From the NCBI GenBank assembly GCA_038529265.1, contig JBCBDX010000011.1:1-64000 (forward strand): DNA of 64,000 nucleotides, given 5' to 3'. How positions within the stretch are numbered: the stretch's first letter is position 1; the number at the start of each line of letters is the position of its first letter. This document shows positions 33,400-42,850 of the stretch, in pieces. The notes under the pieces were generated by a model. It was not told the origin of the DNA. It saw only the letters and a list, made by a program, of their open reading frames with translations, and did no database searches. A program made the translations under genes and the position numbers. This stretch comes from JBCBDX01 sp038529265. Lineage in GTDB: Bacteria; Pseudomonadota; Alphaproteobacteria; Rhizobiales; Rhizobiaceae.

Positions 33400-34595
33400 T
33401 TTTTTCTCTCCGTACGTACCAGCAGATCAACCAGCCCGCCGAGGCCTTTAGGCGCAAAAAGCGTGACCAGCACGAAGCCGAAACCGAGTAAGACAGTCCA
33501 CCAATCCACCCATTGGATGGTGTACAAACCCAGGTTGACATCCGGCACCTGGCCGCCAGTGAAGGCCGACGACAGCAGTGAAACAAGCGCTGCGCCAATG
33601 ACCGCTCCGTAAAGGCGTCCCCGCCCACCGATTGCGACCCAGACGGCCAGATAGATGGATGCGATCGGCGCGACTTCCGCTGGGTTGATAATGCCCGCTT
33701 GAGGATAGTAGAGCGCTCCGGCAATGCCAGCGATGACGGCCGTGACGGTAAAGACGAACAGCTTGTAGCCCTCCACCGGATAGCCCAGAAAGCGCACCCG
33801 TGCCTCATCATCGCGAATGCCGGCAATGACATTACCGAACTTGCCGGAGACCATCCATGCGGCGAAAAGATAGCCTAGCCCTAGTGCGATCGCCGACGCC
33901 CACAGGAACCATACGGACAGAATGTTTTGGCTGACATCCGTAAGGCCGGGAATGTTCTGCAAACCGGAAAGGCCATTGTTGCCGCGCAGGCCGCTGTCAT
34001 TTTGGAAGAGGTAAAGCGATAGGGCCAACGTCATGGCCTGCGTGAGAATTGACAGATAAACGCCCGTGACGCGCGAGCGGAAAGCAAGCCAGCCGAACAC
34101 GAGAGCAAGCAAGCCGGGTACCAGCACCACAAGCGCTAATTGGATCACCAGACTGTCAGCAAAGTACCAGATGGCCGGGATTTCCGATCCACCAACGACA
34201 CCGAAAATCTGCGTGCCAATGCCATCGCGAATTTGCTCCGGTGTTGCGGGCAGGGGCTGTCCCGCCAGTGATCCGATGACGATATCCTTGGTGCGCTCAT
34301 ACATGAGCCACATCCCGATCATGTAGCCGCCGAGGCCGAAAAAGGCGAAGTGGCCGAGTGAAAGAATGCCGCAATAGCCCCACACCAGATCCATCGCGAG
34401 TGCAATCAGACAAAGGCAAAGGGTCTTGCCCAAGGTCTTGATAAAGCTGGTCGACAAGATGCCGACACCAAAAGCCTCCGACATGAAGGTGGCGCCAATC
34501 GTCAGGACCGCGAGCAGCGTGATGAAGATCATCACAGAAGGGTTTTTGATCAGGAACGTGCGCTCAACCACGCGGTCCAGTGTGGCTTCCGCCAT
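33396..34595 (-). CDS. urtC: Urea ABC transporter permease UrtC
   Basis: LivM-type inner-membrane permease, 399 residues with about ten hydrophobic helices. Typical stretches are LGKTLCLCLIALAMDLVWGY, GILSLGHFAFFGLGGYMIGM and the ABC-interaction loop GVYLSILTQAMTLALSL. The C-terminal part (GGRGRLYGAVIGAALVSLLS) matches the family. Forms the channel with UrtB. Starts 3 bases after the urtB stop. Confidence 0.93.
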   Translation of the reverse strand: MAEATLDRVVERTFLIKNPSVMIFITLLAVLTIGATFMSEAFGVGILSTSFIKTLGKTLCLCLIALAMDLVWGYCGILSLGHFAFFGLGGYMIGMWLMYERTKDIVIGSLAGQPLPATPEQIRDGIGTQIFGVVGGSEIPAIWYFADSLVIQLALVVLVPGLLALVFGWLAFRSRVTGVYLSILTQAMTLALSLYLFQNDSGLRGNNGLSGLQNIPGLTDVSQNILSVWFLWASAIALGLGYLFAAWMVSGKFGNVIAGIRDDEARVRFLGYPVEGYKLFVFTVTAVIAGIAGALYYPQAGIINPAEVAPIASIYLAVWVAIGGRGRLYGAVIGAALVSLLSSAFTGGQVPDVNLGLYTIQWVDWWTVLLGFGFVLVTLFAPKGLGGLVDLLVRTERKK

Positions 34596-34598
34596 GGC

Positions 34599-36554
34599 TC
34601 AGTCTCCTGCCGCGCGGCCTTTGAGGGCGATGATACCCTTCGGCCTGAATTGAATGAATATGATAATGAAGATGATCATATAGGTCTGCGCTGCGAGCGT
34701 GTTCGACGGGTTGAAGAACTCGATCACCTTTTGCAGGGAACCGATCATGCCTGCGCCTGCGAGCGTTCCGAAGATATTGCCCACACCACCGACAACCACG
34801 GTCATGAAAGATTGGACAATGTAGTTGGCACCAAGCTCAGATGTGACTTGCGCAAACATCCCGATCGCCACGCCGGCAATCCCGGCGATGCCGGAACCAA
34901 GACCAAATGTCAGCATGTTGATCCGATCCGGATTAATGCCCATGGACGCCGCCATTTTCGGGTTTTGCGTCACGGCGCGCACCTCTAGCCCCAGCCGCGT
35001 GCGGTTCAAAATGAAAAGCAGCAGCACGAAGAAAATGACCGCAAGCACAAAGATGGCAATGCGGATGTATGAGATAGAGACGATGTCGTTGAACACCAGC
35101 GAACCGTCGAGCCAGCCCGGCGCAGTCAAAGGGCGCGCCTGTGTGCCGAAAATGTTCTTGGCCAACTGTTGCAAGGCAATCGAAATACCAAATGTTGCAA
35201 GCAAGGTTTCGAGCGGACGGTGCATCAAATGGCGGATTACCAGCCGTTCCATGGCAACGCCTGCACCAAACGTAACGATAAAGGCGAGCGGCAGAGCCAC
35301 GAGGATTGACACCGTTTTGTCAGAGACAAACTGCTGAACCACATAGCCAGTGTAGGCGCCCATCATGATGAACTCGCCATGCGCCATGTTGATGACACCC
35401 ATGACACCGAAGGTGATGGCAAGCCCGATGGCAGCAAGGAAATAGATTGAGGCAAGCGACAGCGCATCCAGCGCAAGGTCTGCAGTACGCTGCAAGCCGA
35501 CGGCACGGTTGATGGTTGCTAGCGTTGCAACGGCTGCACCCGTGACCGCCACGCTCTTCTCTGAATAGGTCTCAAAGAAAACATGGTCGCCAATCAGCGC
35601 GCTGCGCTCTGCTTCTGACAGCGATGGTTCAGCTTTGCCAGCCGCAACGAGCGCAGCATATGCGGTGTCACGCGCACTGTTGGTATCGAGTGACGCCAAC
35701 TCAATGCCTTCAACACGCCCATCAGCGGCATTGGCAATGATGGCAGCATCGCGCGCTTGATTTTCCAACAATACTGGCGCCAGGCCAGCAGCCACGAGTA
35801 GCGCGTTAGCTTCTTGGCTGGAAATGTCTGATCCCACGCTGAGACGCTGAGCAACATTCTGGTCTTCAGGAAGCTCGACGGCCACTTGGCGTCGCGCTAC
35901 CAAGAGCGGGTTCAAAGCCGCGCGCACATCAATGCTGGTATCGCCTTGAAAACTCTGAATGGCTTCGACGCGTTCTTCGTCAGTTGCGCCAAAACGGATT
36001 GTCAGCAATCTCTCAAGACGTTCTTTTCTGGCCTTCAGATCCGCATCGGGTTCGTCAGGGATGGACGCACGTAACGGCTCCAGCTGTGATGCTTCCGGGT
36101 CGCGTGCAATTGAATCTACCGCTGCGATACGATTTTCGATCTCCGGATCGGACAATTGGAACTGAACCAAAGCGGTGGCAATGACGCCGCGTACGCCGGA
36201 ATTCGGGCGGATATGTTTTAGGTCGCGCGATGAAAAGGTGCCGGCGACTTCACCGGTGTCAATGTCGGTAACTTCAATATCACCGCGGCCATCGGGGCCG
36301 AAATAGAAGACGCCTTCATCCTCGTTCAGCCAGACTTCGCGCGCGCCCCACTTAATCAGGAATGGCACCACATCAGGAGCGCCGGAGTTGAGCAGACCAT
36401 CGATAACATCGGCAACAGTCCGCCGTGATGGGCGCTCAATGTCTTTCGCATTTTCCTGAAGAACCGATTGCAATGTCGGCGCTTGCGCAAAAGACGGCGC
36501 TGTAAGGGCCAAAAGGGTAATGCAAACGGCGGCAATTGCGTTCACGAGACGCAT
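34599..36554 (-). CDS. urtB: Urea ABC transporter permease UrtB with periplasmic N-terminal region
   Basis: LivH-type permease. The C-terminal 300 residues are the membrane part (ASIYFLAAIGLAITFGVMGV, INMAHGEFIMMGAYTG, then GLGSGIAGIAGVAIGMFAQV and MTVVVGGVGNIFGTLAGAG). In front there is a signal peptide (MRLVNAIAAVCITLLALTAP) and about 330 residues of hydrophilic, helical HEAT-like sequence, expected in the periplasm. Proteobacterial UrtB often carries such an N-terminal part; its role is unclear and here it is long (651 total). Separated from urtA by 77 bases with a strong hairpin. Confidence 0.92.
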   Translation of the reverse strand: MRLVNAIAAVCITLLALTAPSFAQAPTLQSVLQENAKDIERPSRRTVADVIDGLLNSGAPDVVPFLIKWGAREVWLNEDEGVFYFGPDGRGDIEVTDIDTGEVAGTFSSRDLKHIRPNSGVRGVIATALVQFQLSDPEIENRIAAVDSIARDPEASQLEPLRASIPDEPDADLKARKERLERLLTIRFGATDEERVEAIQSFQGDTSIDVRAALNPLLVARRQVAVELPEDQNVAQRLSVGSDISSQEANALLVAAGLAPVLLENQARDAAIIANAADGRVEGIELASLDTNSARDTAYAALVAAGKAEPSLSEAERSALIGDHVFFETYSEKSVAVTGAAVATLATINRAVGLQRTADLALDALSLASIYFLAAIGLAITFGVMGVINMAHGEFIMMGAYTGYVVQQFVSDKTVSILVALPLAFIVTFGAGVAMERLVIRHLMHRPLETLLATFGISIALQQLAKNIFGTQARPLTAPGWLDGSLVFNDIVSISYIRIAIFVLAVIFFVLLLFILNRTRLGLEVRAVTQNPKMAASMGINPDRINMLTFGLGSGIAGIAGVAIGMFAQVTSELGANYIVQSFMTVVVGGVGNIFGTLAGAGMIGSLQKVIEFFNPSNTLAAQTYMIIFIIIFIQFRPKGIIALKGRAAGD

Positions 36555-36583
36555 GAGAAAAGGCCCGAACTTTTAGAGGGTAG

Positions 36584-36609
36584 AAAAGAGCGCGCCCGGA
36601 AGCGCGCTC
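36584..36609 (-). terminator. Intercistronic hairpin between urtA and urtB
   Basis: Perfect 8-bp stem GAGCGCGC (36588-36595) with GCGCGCTC (36602-36609), 6-base loop; on the minus strand it is followed by TTTTCT. This partial terminator or 3' stabiliser would keep binding-protein mRNA above permease mRNA, a common arrangement in ABC operons. Confidence 0.7.
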
Positions 36610-36631
36610 AATAAGTCAGACAATTGTCAGA

Positions 36632-37930
36632 TCAGTAGTTGGACTGAATCTGAACGCAGGTGGATGTCTCAGTGTTGTACATGCCACAACCCAGTTCCTG
36701 CCAATCGGACTTCAAAACAGCAGATTCTGGCAAGAAGTCTGTCCAGGCGTCGCCTGCCACTTCTTCAGTCTGTGAAATGATGTCGAATTGCCCATCTTCC
36801 TGAATCTCGCCGATCAGAACCGGCTTGGCCAGATGGTGGTTTGGTAACATAACGGCAGTGCCACCGGTCAGGTTCGGGAACTCCTGGCCGTACATGGCGG
36901 TGCGAACAGCATCAACGTCAGTTGTGCCTGCTGCCTCAACAGCGTTTACCCACATGTTAAAGCCGATATAGTGCGCTTCCATCGGGTCGTTGGTCACGCG
37001 CTCATCTCCCATGCGAGCTTTCCAAGCTGCAACCCATTCAGCATTTGCCTCCGTGTCCGCAGACTGGAAGTAATTCCAGGCAGCAAGGTGACCGACAAGG
37101 TTGGTGGTGTCGAGACCGGAAAGCTCTTCCTCACCAACAGAGAAAGCAACAACTGGGATGTCGTCAGCTGATACACCTGCAGCAGCCAGCTCTTTATAGA
37201 AGCCGATGTTAGCGTCACCATTGATGGTGGAGATAACGCCGACCTTCTTGCCGTCCGCACCGAGCGCAACCACGTCCGCAACGATCTTTGACCAGTCGGA
37301 ATGGCCGAATGGTGTGTAGTTCACGAAGATGTCTTCTTCCGCAATGCCTTTGTCCTTCAGATAGCTCTCAAGGATGTTGTTGGTTGTGCGTGGGTAGACA
37401 TAGTCAGTGCCGAGCAGGGCAAATTTTTCAACACCGAGCTCTTCAAGGAAGTAGTCCGTTGCGGGAATAGCCTGCTGGTTTGGTGCAGCACCGGTATAAA
37501 ACACGTTTTTGGAAGATTCTTCGCCTTCATACTGGACAGGGTAGAACATCAAGCCATTCAACTCTTCCAGAACCGGAAGCGCTGACTTGCGCGAAACCGA
37601 TGTCCAAGAGCCGAAGATAACGTCAACTTCAGAAACGGTAATCAACTCGCGTGCTTTCTCAGCAAAAAGCGGCCAATCGGAAGCAGGGTCGACGACAACT
37701 GCTTCGATTTGCTTGCCTAGAAGACCGCCTTTTTCGTTCTGAATGTCGACCAGCATCTCGACTGTGTCTTTGAGTGTGGTCTCAGAGATCGCCATCGTGC
37801 CGGAAAGCGAATGCAAAACACCGACTTTGATGGTGTCGGAGTGTGATTCCGCATGCGCATTCATTACTAGAGACGAGGAGATGAGCGCAGTCGCGCCCGC
37901 AAGCGCCAGACGGCGTGTGAATTGTGTCAT
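36632..37930 (-). CDS. urtA: Urea ABC transporter substrate-binding protein UrtA
   Basis: Periplasmic urea (or short-chain amide) receptor. Starts at ATG 37930 behind GGAGGG; the signal sequence TRRLALAGATALISSSLV has a twin-arginine pattern, cleavage near NAHA. The mature protein starts DTIKVGVLHSLSGTMAISE, then DVIFGSWTSVSRKSALPVLE and NGLMFYPVQYEGEESSKNVF, all diagnostic of UrtA rather than LivJ. 432 residues. The sigma-54 promoter and the urtABCDE order support nitrogen-controlled urea uptake. No urease genes are in the window, so urea hydrolysis must be encoded elsewhere. Confidence 0.93.
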   Translation of the reverse strand: MTQFTRRLALAGATALISSSLVMNAHAESHSDTIKVGVLHSLSGTMAISETTLKDTVEMLVDIQNEKGGLLGKQIEAVVVDPASDWPLFAEKARELITVSEVDVIFGSWTSVSRKSALPVLEELNGLMFYPVQYEGEESSKNVFYTGAAPNQQAIPATDYFLEELGVEKFALLGTDYVYPRTTNNILESYLKDKGIAEEDIFVNYTPFGHSDWSKIVADVVALGADGKKVGVISTINGDANIGFYKELAAAGVSADDIPVVAFSVGEEELSGLDTTNLVGHLAAWNYFQSADTEANAEWVAAWKARMGDERVTNDPMEAHYIGFNMWVNAVEAAGTTDVDAVRTAMYGQEFPNLTGGTAVMLPNHHLAKPVLIGEIQEDGQFDIISQTEEVAGDAWTDFLPESAVLKSDWQELGCGMYNTETSTCVQIQSNY

Positions 37931-37964
37931 GGAAATCCCTCCGATTGTTGACGATTGCGTCGTT

Positions 37965-37980
37965 GCATCTGCCGTGCCAA
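37965..37980 (-). promoter_or_regulatory. Sigma-54 (RpoN) promoter of urtABCDE
   Basis: Read on the minus strand from 37980: TTGGCACGGCAGATGC, with the invariant GG (37978-37977) and GC (37966-37965) exactly 10 bases apart and the full TGGCACG -24 box. Predicted start near 37953 leaves a 23-base leader holding the GGAGGG ribosome site. The clear match and the nitrogen role of urt genes make NtrC/RpoN control likely; I saw no convincing NtrC palindrome upstream. Confidence 0.75.
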
Positions 37981-38200
37981 ACCGACAATTTGGACCGTAA
38001 GTTGTAAGCGGTTGCCATAGATTGGGGCCTTTGATGCCATGATCTTGGCGCAAACCCGCCGCATTTTTGAGGCATACCCGTTTTATTTGCACAAATTGAA
38101 GGCAATGCCTAAAAAATAGCCGTATACAATAGGTGATCCGGTTGCTCCTTGGCGCAACTTTCGGGTTTCGCCTTTGTAACCCAGCGTGTACCGGTTCGCG

Positions 38201-39124
38201 ATGCGTACCCTGTCACCCCATCATACCACCGCGCCTGATAACACACCGCGAGAACCCGCTATCGGTTTCGTTTATGCGTTGTCGGCATTTGGCCTTTGGG
38301 GGCTGTTTCCCATTTATTTGAAAGCAGTGGCACATATTCCGGTGTGGGAGGTGGTTGCTCACCGCGTTATCTGGTCGATTCCTGCTGGCCTCATCATCTT
38401 GCTGATCATTAGCAAGATCGATGTCTTGCGCGCGGCTTTGAAAAAGCCCCGCCTTTTGGCCAGCGCTGCGCTGACGGCAACGCTGATTTCAATCAATTGG
38501 GGTGTCTATGTATATGCTGTCGCCTCCGATCAAACGGTCGAAGGTGCGCTTGGCTACTACATCAACCCATTGATCAATGTTGTGATTGGTGCTGCACTTT
38601 TGGGTGAGCGGCTTGACCGTCTGCAGGCGGTGGCCATCGGTTTGGCCATAATCGCGGTCACTATCCTTACAGTACAGGCAGGAGGGCTTCCTTGGATTTC
38701 TCTGGTGCTGGCCTGCTCGTTTGGCTTCTACGGCTACTTTAGAAAGACGATGGCTTTGGGTCCGGCAGAAGGCTTTACGCTAGAAGTCATGCTTTTGGGC
38801 ATCATTGCGCTGCCCCTTGTCACCTGGCTTTTCCTCACCGGGCAGGGAAACTTCGCTACAACCGGTTGGTCCGATATGGCGCTTTTGCTGGCGGGCGGAC
38901 CGGTAACAGCCATTCCGCTCATTCTCTATGCCAATGGTGCACGCATGTTGCGCTATACGACCATCGGCGTGATGCAATATCTTGCGCCCACCATGATCTT
39001 CCTGATCGCTGTCTTCGTGTTTGGCGAGCCTTTCGGCTTTGTGCAGCTCATCGCTTTTTGCTTTATTTGGGCCGCGCTAGCCGTCTATGCGATGAGCCTG
39101 TTTCGAAACAGAAAAGCCGGGTAG
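38201..39124 (+). CDS. rarD: RarD, EamA-family membrane transporter
   Basis: Ten-helix drug/metabolite-superfamily permease of the RarD branch; substrate unknown although chloramphenicol sensitivity phenotypes gave the name. 307 residues from ATG 38201; a GTG at 38186 would add five. Family-specific stretches: GLWGLFPIYLKAVAHIPVWE, EVVAHRVIWSIPAGL, ISINWGVYVYAVASDQTVEG and GYYINPLINVVIGA (EamA repeat ends). Divergent from urtA over 270 bases. Confidence 0.88.
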   Translation: MRTLSPHHTTAPDNTPREPAIGFVYALSAFGLWGLFPIYLKAVAHIPVWEVVAHRVIWSIPAGLIILLIISKIDVLRAALKKPRLLASAALTATLISINWGVYVYAVASDQTVEGALGYYINPLINVVIGAALLGERLDRLQAVAIGLAIIAVTILTVQAGGLPWISLVLACSFGFYGYFRKTMALGPAEGFTLEVMLLGIIALPLVTWLFLTGQGNFATTGWSDMALLLAGGPVTAIPLILYANGARMLRYTTIGVMQYLAPTMIFLIAVFVFGEPFGFVQLIAFCFIWAALAVYAMSLFRNRKAG

Positions 39125-39139
39125 TTCATCCCGGCCTTT
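39112..39139. terminator. Weak bidirectional terminator between rarD and the phosphodiesterase gene
   Basis: GCCGGG (39116-39121) pairs with CCCGGC (39130-39135) across an 8-base loop, flanked by AAAA on the left and CTTTC on the right. It covers the rarD stop codon (39122-39124). Short T tracts make it weak on both strands. Confidence 0.45.
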
Positions 39140-39163
39140 CGATATCGATCAATGGCTGGGAAC

Positions 39164-40399
39164 CTACTTCAAACCAAAGCAGTTCGCATAATAGGTGACG
39201 GTACCTGGCCAGTCTGCAAACACACCTGCGACGCCCACGTCCTCATGCAAGACGTTCAGCAGCGTGAACATATCGCCATCATTATCGATCACATCAGCCA
39301 CTGATTGGTAGTACCAGCCGCCACCATTGTTGAGGGGGCCCGAGCGTTCGAGCGTCCAGGTAATGATCTTCAGGTCGGCTTCCTTGGCTTCTTTGGCCAG
39401 GGTCGATGGGACGATTTCACCATTTTCAACGGTCACCAGCATCCAAGTCGGTGGCGCAATATAGTTGATGCCCATTTCCTTCAACTCGGTCATGGTGTTT
39501 GGCCAAGTGGCAGTATCCATCGGTGAGTAACCATCGATATTATACTCATCCATGAGATAGACGGCCTGTGCGCCGAACTCCGGCTCTGCTTCGATCCAGT
39601 AGAGCACATCTTCAAGATTGAAGGACTGCAGCCAAACGTCGGACGCCGGAATACCTGCGGCTTTGTACTCGTCAACCAGCTTCTGCGCATAGTCTTCTTG
39701 TGAGAAGCCTTCGAAAGGCATGTCAACAGAAGGTGTTTTCAGCTCTGGGGTAAACTTGGCACCAAGCGACTTGAACAGCTCAATTGACTCAGCGTGGGTC
39801 ATGATGGTCGCCGGGTCGGATGAGTATAGGTCAGTACGCCAATTTGCCGTGCCATTAAGATACTCTTCAACGGTCGTCGCCGCTGAATTGGCAGCATCCA
39901 TCTTGGGTGCCAGCGTCCGATATTCGGCAAGCGTAATCTCCGATGTGCGGCACTGCGCTGTTGCAGCCTCGTCGCCTGATGCGGGCGTAAACGGCGTGAC
40001 ACAAGTGTTTGCCAGCGGGGTCGCCAAAATGTTGGTCGTCGTATGCAGATCGTTTTGCGCATGGCGGCAGACCAGTTCCTTGTCTTTTGTGAAGGTGACA
40101 TCACACTCAAGGATACCAGCGCCCATACGCGCAGCAGCGATATTTGACTCAGCAGTATGTTCGGGGAACTGCAAAGGCGCGCCACGGTGACCGATAGAAA
40201 AGTCAGACTTTGTGAACGGGCCAGCTTGGCAAGAAAGAAGCTTATCCTTCAGTGCGCCATCATCCATGTTCTCAACAAGGTAGAATGGGCGAGGGCCAAT
40301 CTGCACGTTAATTGCCGAGTGGGCTTCGGCGAGGGCCGTCGTTGCCGGCGCAATGGCCGCCAGTATGGTGAGTAGGGCTGTTGTAGATGGGTGACGCAT
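39164..40399 (-). CDS. Periplasmic glycerophosphodiester phosphodiesterase
   Basis: GlpQ-type enzyme splitting glycerophosphodiesters (lipid headgroups) to glycerol-3-phosphate and an alcohol. Signal peptide with ALA cleavage near residue 25 (MRHPSTTALLTILAAIAPAT). TIM-barrel landmarks: FSIGHRGAPLQFPEHT with catalytic His, ILECDVTFTKDKELVCRHAQ with the Ca-ligand Glu/Asp and second His, and FTPELKTPSVDMP. 411 residues with insertions relative to E. coli GlpQ. Four or more cysteines (LLSCQAG, VCRHAQ, NTCVTPF, TAQCRT) fit periplasmic disulfides. Monocistronic. Confidence 0.88.
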   Translation of the reverse strand: MRHPSTTALLTILAAIAPATTALAEAHSAINVQIGPRPFYLVENMDDGALKDKLLSCQAGPFTKSDFSIGHRGAPLQFPEHTAESNIAAARMGAGILECDVTFTKDKELVCRHAQNDLHTTTNILATPLANTCVTPFTPASGDEAATAQCRTSEITLAEYRTLAPKMDAANSAATTVEEYLNGTANWRTDLYSSDPATIMTHAESIELFKSLGAKFTPELKTPSVDMPFEGFSQEDYAQKLVDEYKAAGIPASDVWLQSFNLEDVLYWIEAEPEFGAQAVYLMDEYNIDGYSPMDTATWPNTMTELKEMGINYIAPPTWMLVTVENGEIVPSTLAKEAKEADLKIITWTLERSGPLNNGGGWYYQSVADVIDNDGDMFTLLNVLHEDVGVAGVFADWPGTVTYYANCFGLK

Positions 40400-40498
40400 G
40401 CGATTGCCTCCTGCTGGTGTGTAACAAGAGGCTGAAAACAGGCTGTCATGACAAATCAGTGATGTTTGTCTGACGCTTTCATGAAACAGGTAATACGA

Positions 40499-41104
40499 TC
40501 ATAGATTTGCAATAATTCTGTCATCGCCACTTAGATCAGCGCTGACTTTTGCGGCCATGATCGCCGGAACAATCGCTTCCGCTTCGTTGATCACCAGCGG
40601 CTGAACCCGGTGTCCGGTATGAATGAATTGAGCGCTTCTCATATGATCGAGCAGGCTGATCAACGGATCCCAGAAGCCAGCAAAGTTGGCCAGAACAATC
40701 GGTTTTTCATGTTGGCCGAGCTGCGCCCAAGTCATGATTTCGATGACTTCTTCCAACGTTCCGATGCCACCGGGTAGGGTAACAAAGGCATCTGCTTCCT
40801 CAAACATGCGGTGTTTACGCTCGTGCATGTCCTGGGTAACCACCAGTTCGTCCAGCTTTTCAAGCGCCTTTTCGGTCGCTTCCTTGGACATCAGAAACTC
40901 GGGAATAACGCCAAGCACTTTGCCGCCGCGGTCCATTACACCTTGTGCTACTGCACCCATGAGGCCTTTGGTGCCGCCTCCATAAACGAGGCGCATACCC
41001 GCACCAGCGATGGTTTCACCCAAACGGTAAGCATTAGCAGTAAAGGCAGGGTCGTCACCGGGCGAAGAGCCGCAGTAGACACAAATGGAACGCAAATCAG
41101 TCAT
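40499..41104 (-). CDS. LOG-family protein (TIGR00730 type)
   Basis: Rossmann-fold protein of the LONELY GUY family; relatives hydrolyse nucleoside monophosphates at the N-glycosidic bond, releasing the base and ribose phosphate. 201 residues: SICVYCGSSPGDDPAF start, GMRLVYGGGTKGLMGAVA, and the signature TLPGGIGTLEEVIEIMTW with the conserved PGG-x-GT-x-x-E and the catalytic Arg in ERKHRMFEEAD. In bacteria the role is purine/pyrimidine salvage or cytokinin release; unproven here. Confidence 0.88.
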   Translation of the reverse strand: MTDLRSICVYCGSSPGDDPAFTANAYRLGETIAGAGMRLVYGGGTKGLMGAVAQGVMDRGGKVLGVIPEFLMSKEATEKALEKLDELVVTQDMHERKHRMFEEADAFVTLPGGIGTLEEVIEIMTWAQLGQHEKPIVLANFAGFWDPLISLLDHMRSAQFIHTGHRVQPLVINEAEAIVPAIMAAKVSADLSGDDRIIANL

Positions 41105-41207
41105 GGTGCTATCAATCCATATTGGGCAAACCGGTCAACAGTAAGTTGGTTTGCTAAGCCGTTGTGTTCGCAATAAGATTAAGAAGGATTCGATTGCGAG
41201 GAACGAG

Positions 41208-42818
41208 ATGAGCTCAAGTCTAAAGGGTGTATGGGTATTTTGTGGCGTTGGGGCAGCCGTATTCGTAGCCGCGTCAGGTCAGTTGATTGACTTCAACGCC
41301 ATGATACCGCGGCCCAACAACGACCAGCCCGCAGGTCTCTTGCAGTCAGCTGACGATGCGGTGGAAATAGCACCAAGCGACCAGCCGGTGGAAACGGCGG
41401 CTTTGTCGTCGGAAGCTTCAGTTGAGGACGCCAACGAACCCACCGCGGTTTCGCAAGCAGCCACCGAGCCCGCGCCTGATTGGGAACTCACCGGGCCTAC
41501 ATTCGACATTTTGCGGGTTGAGCCCGACGGTTCAACGCTGATCGCGGGCCGCGCCATTCCTGATAGTGAAGTGGAGATCATGAGTGGCGATGACGTGGTG
41601 GCCACCACGACTGCCAACGCTGCGGGCGAGTTTGTTGCCCTTCTCGATGACGCGCTTGCTATTGGCGACTACGCAATGACAATTCGGTCCACACCGCCAG
41701 AAGGTGAGGTGGTCATATCGCAGCAAACCGCAATCGTTTCCATCCCCGAAGATCGCGCTCAAGGCATACTGGCCATGGTGGAAATGCCGGGCGAAGCGTC
41801 GCGCCTGATCTCAACACCGCAGATCGTCGTTGATGAGCAAGAGCCAGTTGAAATCGTCCAGGAAGCTGAAGCCGTCGCTGAAGTGGCAACGCCTGCGACA
41901 GTTGAGCCTGAGTTACCAGAATTACTGACACTGGCACCGGAAGCACCTGCTATTGAGAGTTCAGAGCCAATTCTTGCGGAAGGACGGGTAATGCCAGCAA
42001 GCCCTGGGCAGGTTGGCGCGCCGCCATTGTCTTCGCCTGTTCCGGAATTGCTCGAATTGGGTGCGGGCACACCCTTGTTTGCGCCAGCAGAGGAGCCGGA
42101 AACGCAAGCGCCGGTTGAGGTCGCTGAAGTCCAGCCTGAGCCGGAAACTGAGGCTGATGTCCTTGAACCTGCGGATTTGAAGGTAGCGGTTGAAGCGGTA
42201 GAAATCGATGGTAGTGAGGTTTTCGTTGCGGGCGCCGCAACGCCGGGCGCACAATTGCGGGTCTATGCCAATGAAGTCCTGCTTGGCGATGTAGTGGCCA
42301 GCGAAGGCGGCCGTTTCCTGGTCCAAGTTGAGAAAGACCTGCCCATCGGCGAATATACGTTTCGCGTTGATATGCTAAATCCCCAAACGGCTGAGGTTGT
42401 TCGCCGAGCCGCTGTGCCGTTTAGCCGGACCGACGATACGCAGCTTGCTGCCGTCGCCGTTGAGCCAGCCGTCCAATTGCCGCAAACGGCGCCAACCATC
42501 GCGACAGATACCGAAAATGTGTCAATAGATCCCCAGCAGGTTGCGACGTTGGAAGGCGAGCCCGAAGTGCCAACGGAAACCGCAACCCTGCAACCGACAA
42601 ACCAATCAGTTATCATTCGTCGCGGCGATACACTTTGGCAAATTTCGCGTCGTGTTTATGGCAAGGGCGTTAAGTACACGACGATCTATTTGGCCAACCA
42701 GGATCAAATCCAAAATCCCGGTCGCATTTGGCCGGGGCAGGTTTTTGACGTGCCCGATCAAGCACAGGATGACGCTGTCGCGCTTGAAAAGCATCAAGAA
42801 CTGCGTCTTCAAAGATAG
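41208..42818 (+). CDS. LysM protein with Ig-like domains
   Basis: 536 residues from ATG 41208 (GCGAGGAA ribosome site). An N-terminal membrane anchor or signal (GVWVFCGVGAAVFVAASG), long acidic Pro/Glu/Ala-rich linkers, two related Ig-like modules (about 106-160, GRAIPDSEVEIMSGDD; and about 330-385, GAATPGAQLRVYANEV), and a C-terminal LysM domain (about 467-516, RRGDTLWQISRRVYG to GRIWPGQVFDVP) that binds peptidoglycan. Such proteins are common in Rhizobiales envelopes and have no proven enzyme activity. Confidence 0.85.
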   Translation: MSSSLKGVWVFCGVGAAVFVAASGQLIDFNAMIPRPNNDQPAGLLQSADDAVEIAPSDQPVETAALSSEASVEDANEPTAVSQAATEPAPDWELTGPTFDILRVEPDGSTLIAGRAIPDSEVEIMSGDDVVATTTANAAGEFVALLDDALAIGDYAMTIRSTPPEGEVVISQQTAIVSIPEDRAQGILAMVEMPGEASRLISTPQIVVDEQEPVEIVQEAEAVAEVATPATVEPELPELLTLAPEAPAIESSEPILAEGRVMPASPGQVGAPPLSSPVPELLELGAGTPLFAPAEEPETQAPVEVAEVQPEPETEADVLEPADLKVAVEAVEIDGSEVFVAGAATPGAQLRVYANEVLLGDVVASEGGRFLVQVEKDLPIGEYTFRVDMLNPQTAEVVRRAAVPFSRTDDTQLAAVAVEPAVQLPQTAPTIATDTENVSIDPQQVATLEGEPEVPTETATLQPTNQSVIIRRGDTLWQISRRVYGKGVKYTTIYLANQDQIQNPGRIWPGQVFDVPDQAQDDAVALEKHQELRLQR

Positions 42819-42821
42819 TTC

Positions 42822-42850
42822 TTGCCGATAGGCACTTCATCGTTTATCGC
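42822..42850 (+). promoter_or_regulatory. Possible promoter giving a leaderless arsR transcript
   Basis: TTGCCG (42822-42827) and TATCGC (42845-42850) are 17 bases apart. A start 7 to 10 bases after the -10 would fall at or next to the ATG at 42860, consistent with the missing ribosome site. The -10 is inside the palindromic operator. Weak matches, so tentative. Confidence 0.3.

Noticed and set aside
38030..38056. Possible NtrC site (TGCCATGATCTTGGCGCA) upstream of urtA
   Set aside because: The half-sites are incomplete and their spacing does not fit the known NtrC palindrome.
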